Below are positions 62,095-64,000 of a DNA stretch of 64,000 nt, piece by piece; position 1 is the stretch's first letter; the number at the start of each line of letters is the position of its first letter. The notes under the pieces are model-generated. The model ran no database searches, was not told the origin of the DNA, and saw only the letters and a list, made by a program, of their open reading frames with translations. Position numbers and translations under genes: made by a program. Source of the stretch: Guyparkeria sp. WRN-7 (GTDB taxonomy: Bacteria; Pseudomonadota; Gammaproteobacteria; Halothiobacillales; Halothiobacillaceae); assembly GCF_001641825.1 (NCBI RefSeq), contig NZ_LRFH01000014.1:372001-436000 (forward strand), given 5' to 3'.

Positions 62095-62568
62095 TTAGTG
62101 CAGTACGGCGGCGTCGTCGAAGACGAGGTCTTCCATCCACGCAAACGCCTGCTCCTCGCCCGGCTTGGCGAACAGGACCAGGAGCACGATCCACTTCAGG
62201 CGCTCGACGTCGATCTCGTCCTCGCCGAGGGCCATGGCGCGTTCGATGACCGTCTCGCGGCTCGACGGCGACAGCACGCCTATCTGCTCGAGCTGCATGA
62301 GAAAGCCCCGGGCATCGACGTCGAGCATCATCAGCTCGTCCTCACTGTAGACCCGGAAGGCCTGGTCGCGTTCGGGGCCCGCGACTCCGCCCTGTTCGAG
62401 CACGCCCTCGAGCCAGCCGAAGGCGTGCTCGATCTCGTCGTGGTCGAAACCGGCCTCGAGCAGTTTCATCTGCAGCCCGGCGCGCTCGTTTTGCGGGGGG
62501 AAGCGGTCCTCGTCTTCCATGTAATTCTCGAAGAGGAACATCAACAGGTCGAGAACGGTCTCTTTCAT
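62095..62568 (-). CDS. smg: Smg protein (DUF494)
   Basis: 157 residues, Smg/DUF494 family, small acidic cytoplasmic protein between dprA and topA as in E. coli and relatives. Landmarks: MKETVLDLLMFLFENYMEDE, FDHDEIEHAFGWLEGV, GFLMQLEQIGVLSP, RETVIERAM and LKWIVLLVLFAKPGEE. Function not established; conserved linkage with dprA is the main clue. Start ATG 62568. Confidence 0.93.
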   Translation of the reverse strand: MKETVLDLLMFLFENYMEDEDRFPPQNERAGLQMKLLEAGFDHDEIEHAFGWLEGVLEQGGVAGPERDQAFRVYSEDELMMLDVDARGFLMQLEQIGVLSPSSRETVIERAMALGEDEIDVERLKWIVLLVLFAKPGEEQAFAWMEDLVFDDAAVLH

Positions 62569-62666
62569 CGGCTCACCGGGCAATGATGGCTTGAGCCTGC
62601 ACACGCGAGCAGGAATTCACGAGGGCGGTGGCAGGTGCGGGTGGCGGGTGTCGTCCGACATTCGGG

Positions 62667-63833
62667 TCAGTCGGGGGCGACCGTCTGGCTCGTGCGGACG
62701 TACATTCCGCCGGGCAGGGTGGATACTTCTCCCGCCAGTTCAAGCATGAGGAGGATGGAGGAAACCTCCCCGGCGGTCAATCCGCTGGCCTCGATCAGGC
62801 TGTCCGCCGGTTGAGGGTCGTGGCCCAGTAGGTCGAGGATTTGTTGCTGCTCGGGATCCCGCGTTGCCGGCGCCGGTTCGGGAGGTTCGCTGGGCGTCTG
62901 CGCTGGCGTATCGATCGCCTCGAGCTGGCGGCGCAATGTCGGTGCGAGTTCCTCGAGGACATCCTGGCCGGTCTCGACCAGCTTGGCCCCCTGGCGGATC
63001 AGCCGATGGCAGCCGCGGGCCAGCGGATTGTGGATCGAGCCGGGGATGGCGAACACGTCGCGGCCCTGCTCGCCGGCCAGTCGGGCGGTGATCAGCGAGC
63101 CGCTCTGCACGGAGGCCTCGACCACCAGCACGCCGCTCGCCAGACCGCTGATCAGCCGGTTGCGCCGCGGGAAGTGGCCGCGGCGCGGTTCGGTGCCCGG
63201 CAGCCATTCGGAGAGGATCAGTCCGCCGCTGGCGACGATCTCTTCGGCCAGTTCGGCGTGTTCCGACGGGTAGAGCCGGTCGATGCCGGAGCCGAGCACC
63301 GCGATGGTGGTGCCGTCGGCATCGAGTGCGCCCCGATGTGCCTCGCCGTCGATCCCCAGGGCCAGCCCGCTGGTGATCACCAGTCCCTGACCGGCGAGGT
63401 GGCGGGCGAAGGCGCGCGCGTTCTGGCGGCCGCCGGTGGTTGGCGTGCGTGACCCCACCATGGCCACCTGCGGTTCGCGCAGGGCGGCAAGTCGGCCGCG
63501 GGCGAACAGCGCTGCCGGTGCATCGGGCAGCTCGTCGAGGGCGTCGGGGAAGGCCGCCTCGCCGCGGGCGACCAGGTGGTGGTCGGCGGAGGCGGCCAGC
63601 CAGTCGTGGATGGCGGCGGCGCGGGCCGGGTCCGGTTGGGACCGGGTCAGCGCCTCCGGCAGACCCGCGTGCAGCCAATCGCCCCGCGAGGCATCAAGGG
63701 CCTGGCGGGGCGATTCGAAGTGGGACAGCAGGCGATCGAGCCGCCGCGGACCCATGCCGGGGATCGAGAGCAGCTCGATCAGCGCGGCGGGCGGAGACTC
63801 GGTTCCGGCTGTGCGGGTTGGCGAGATTGCCAC
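62667..63833 (-). CDS. dprA: DNA-processing protein DprA
   Basis: 388 residues. Loads RecA on incoming single-stranded DNA during transformation. An N-terminal HhH/SAM-like region (LLSIPGMGPRRLDRLLSHFE) precedes the Rossmann-like DprA domain with VAMVGSRTPTTGGRQNARAF, GLVITSGLALGIDGEAHRGA, TIAVLGSGIDRLYPSEH, GHFPRRNRLISGLA (RRN motif), SGSLITARLAGEQGRDVFAI and NPLARGCHRLIRQGAKLV. The C-terminal winged-helix DML1-like domain (ADSLIEASGLTAGEVSSILL) is complete. GTG start at 63833, 3 bp after the stop of the LysM gene. Together with comF it hints at natural competence. Confidence 0.95.
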   Translation of the reverse strand: MAISPTRTAGTESPPAALIELLSIPGMGPRRLDRLLSHFESPRQALDASRGDWLHAGLPEALTRSQPDPARAAAIHDWLAASADHHLVARGEAAFPDALDELPDAPAALFARGRLAALREPQVAMVGSRTPTTGGRQNARAFARHLAGQGLVITSGLALGIDGEAHRGALDADGTTIAVLGSGIDRLYPSEHAELAEEIVASGGLILSEWLPGTEPRRGHFPRRNRLISGLASGVLVVEASVQSGSLITARLAGEQGRDVFAIPGSIHNPLARGCHRLIRQGAKLVETGQDVLEELAPTLRRQLEAIDTPAQTPSEPPEPAPATRDPEQQQILDLLGHDPQPADSLIEASGLTAGEVSSILLMLELAGEVSTLPGGMYVRTSQTVAPD

Positions 63834-63836
63834 CCG

Positions 63837-64000
63837 TTACAGGCGGTTGTCCTGGGTCGGGGTCTGCGCCAGGTCGCCGGCGTGGATCGGCTTGGTTGCC
63901 TTGATCACCAGCGCGTAGCTGACCCGGTCGTAGACGCGGAAGACCATGGCGCTGCCGATCGGATAGTCGGGCAGGCGGACCGCCGGCCCGTGCAGGGCCT
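63837..64000 (-). CDS. LysM peptidoglycan-binding protein (3' end, partial)
   Basis: The minus-strand frame from the window end to TAA at 63839-63837 encodes the last 53 residues, including SAMVFRVYDRVSYALVIKAT and KPIHAGDLAQTPTQDNRL. This C-terminal pattern, and position directly upstream of dprA, match the LysM-domain cell-wall-binding proteins found there in gammaproteobacteria. The LysM domain itself would lie outside the window and is not seen. Confidence 0.7.
   Translation of the reverse strand, partial: ALHGPAVRLPDYPIGSAMVFRVYDRVSYALVIKATKPIHAGDLAQTPTQDNRL

Overview
The window is 64 kb of GC-rich DNA with dense, short-spaced operons and no rRNA, tRNA, CRISPR array, transposase or phage gene that I could find. 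The gene content fits a chromosome of an aerobic, probably halophilic gammaproteobacterium. The sucrose-phosphate synthase / sucrose phosphatase / neutral invertase cluster is the kind used for an osmoprotectant pool. Fbp, Rpe and phosphoglycolate phosphatase would suit a Calvin-cycle autotroph. The order LysM-dprA-smg-topA-tsaC-hemF and the rpe-gph-trpE string are typical of gammaproteobacteria. A Halothiobacillaceae-like sulfur oxidiser is my guess, at low confidence.

Layout. 1-5.4 kb: GH100 invertase (cut by the window edge), SPS, SPP, an MtfA-type peptidase and a ferritin. 5.4-10.1 kb: hydrolase, VIT1-type transporter, a short RelA and a glycosyltransferase. 10.2-15.1 kb, minus strand: an ArsR repressor with an MBL-fold protein, then modEABC with a ModE box inside the start of modE. 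15.2-20.9 kb: photolyase and a divergent RND efflux pair. 20.9-25.6 kb: pstSCAB behind a Pho-box-like array. 25.7-38.7 kb: housekeeping genes (fbp, PilZ protein, moaD, asmA-like, mutY, yggX, thiS-ggt-ubiC, fpr, rpe, gph). 38.66-40.27 kb: a candidate trp leader peptide and attenuator ahead of trpE.

40.3-46.6 kb is the accessory stretch. An AT-rich solitary OLD-family (ATPase plus TOPRIM) nuclease gene sits directly after trpE. It is followed by a field of non-coding structured repeats around mscS and rlmM. Two repeat families can be worked out from this window alone. Family 1 is a 267-270 bp element with 30-33 bp terminal inverted repeats and internal stems, in two copies (26780-27046 and 42703-42972). 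Family 2 is a roughly 220 bp arm made of several hairpins, with four full copies arranged as two inverted pairs and one deleted remnant. In both families the loops or sequence landmarks are conserved while the stems change on both sides together, so base pairing rather than primary sequence is what is kept. One family-1 copy is inserted inside a family-2 arm, and the matching empty site is present 3.6 kb away.

46.6-64 kb: a large secreted HExxH protein of unknown family, mgtE, a polyphosphate:AMP phosphotransferase, an exported SSP411-type thioredoxin protein with a DsbD-alpha-like tail, bioB, comF, type B L31, a secreted nuclease, hemF, tsaC, topA, smg, dprA and the end of a LysM protein.

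If there is an undescribed system here, the best candidates are the covarying repeat families and their neighbourhood with the OLD nuclease. Next come the secreted HExxH protein, the ArsR/MBL pair and the SSP411-DsbD fusion.
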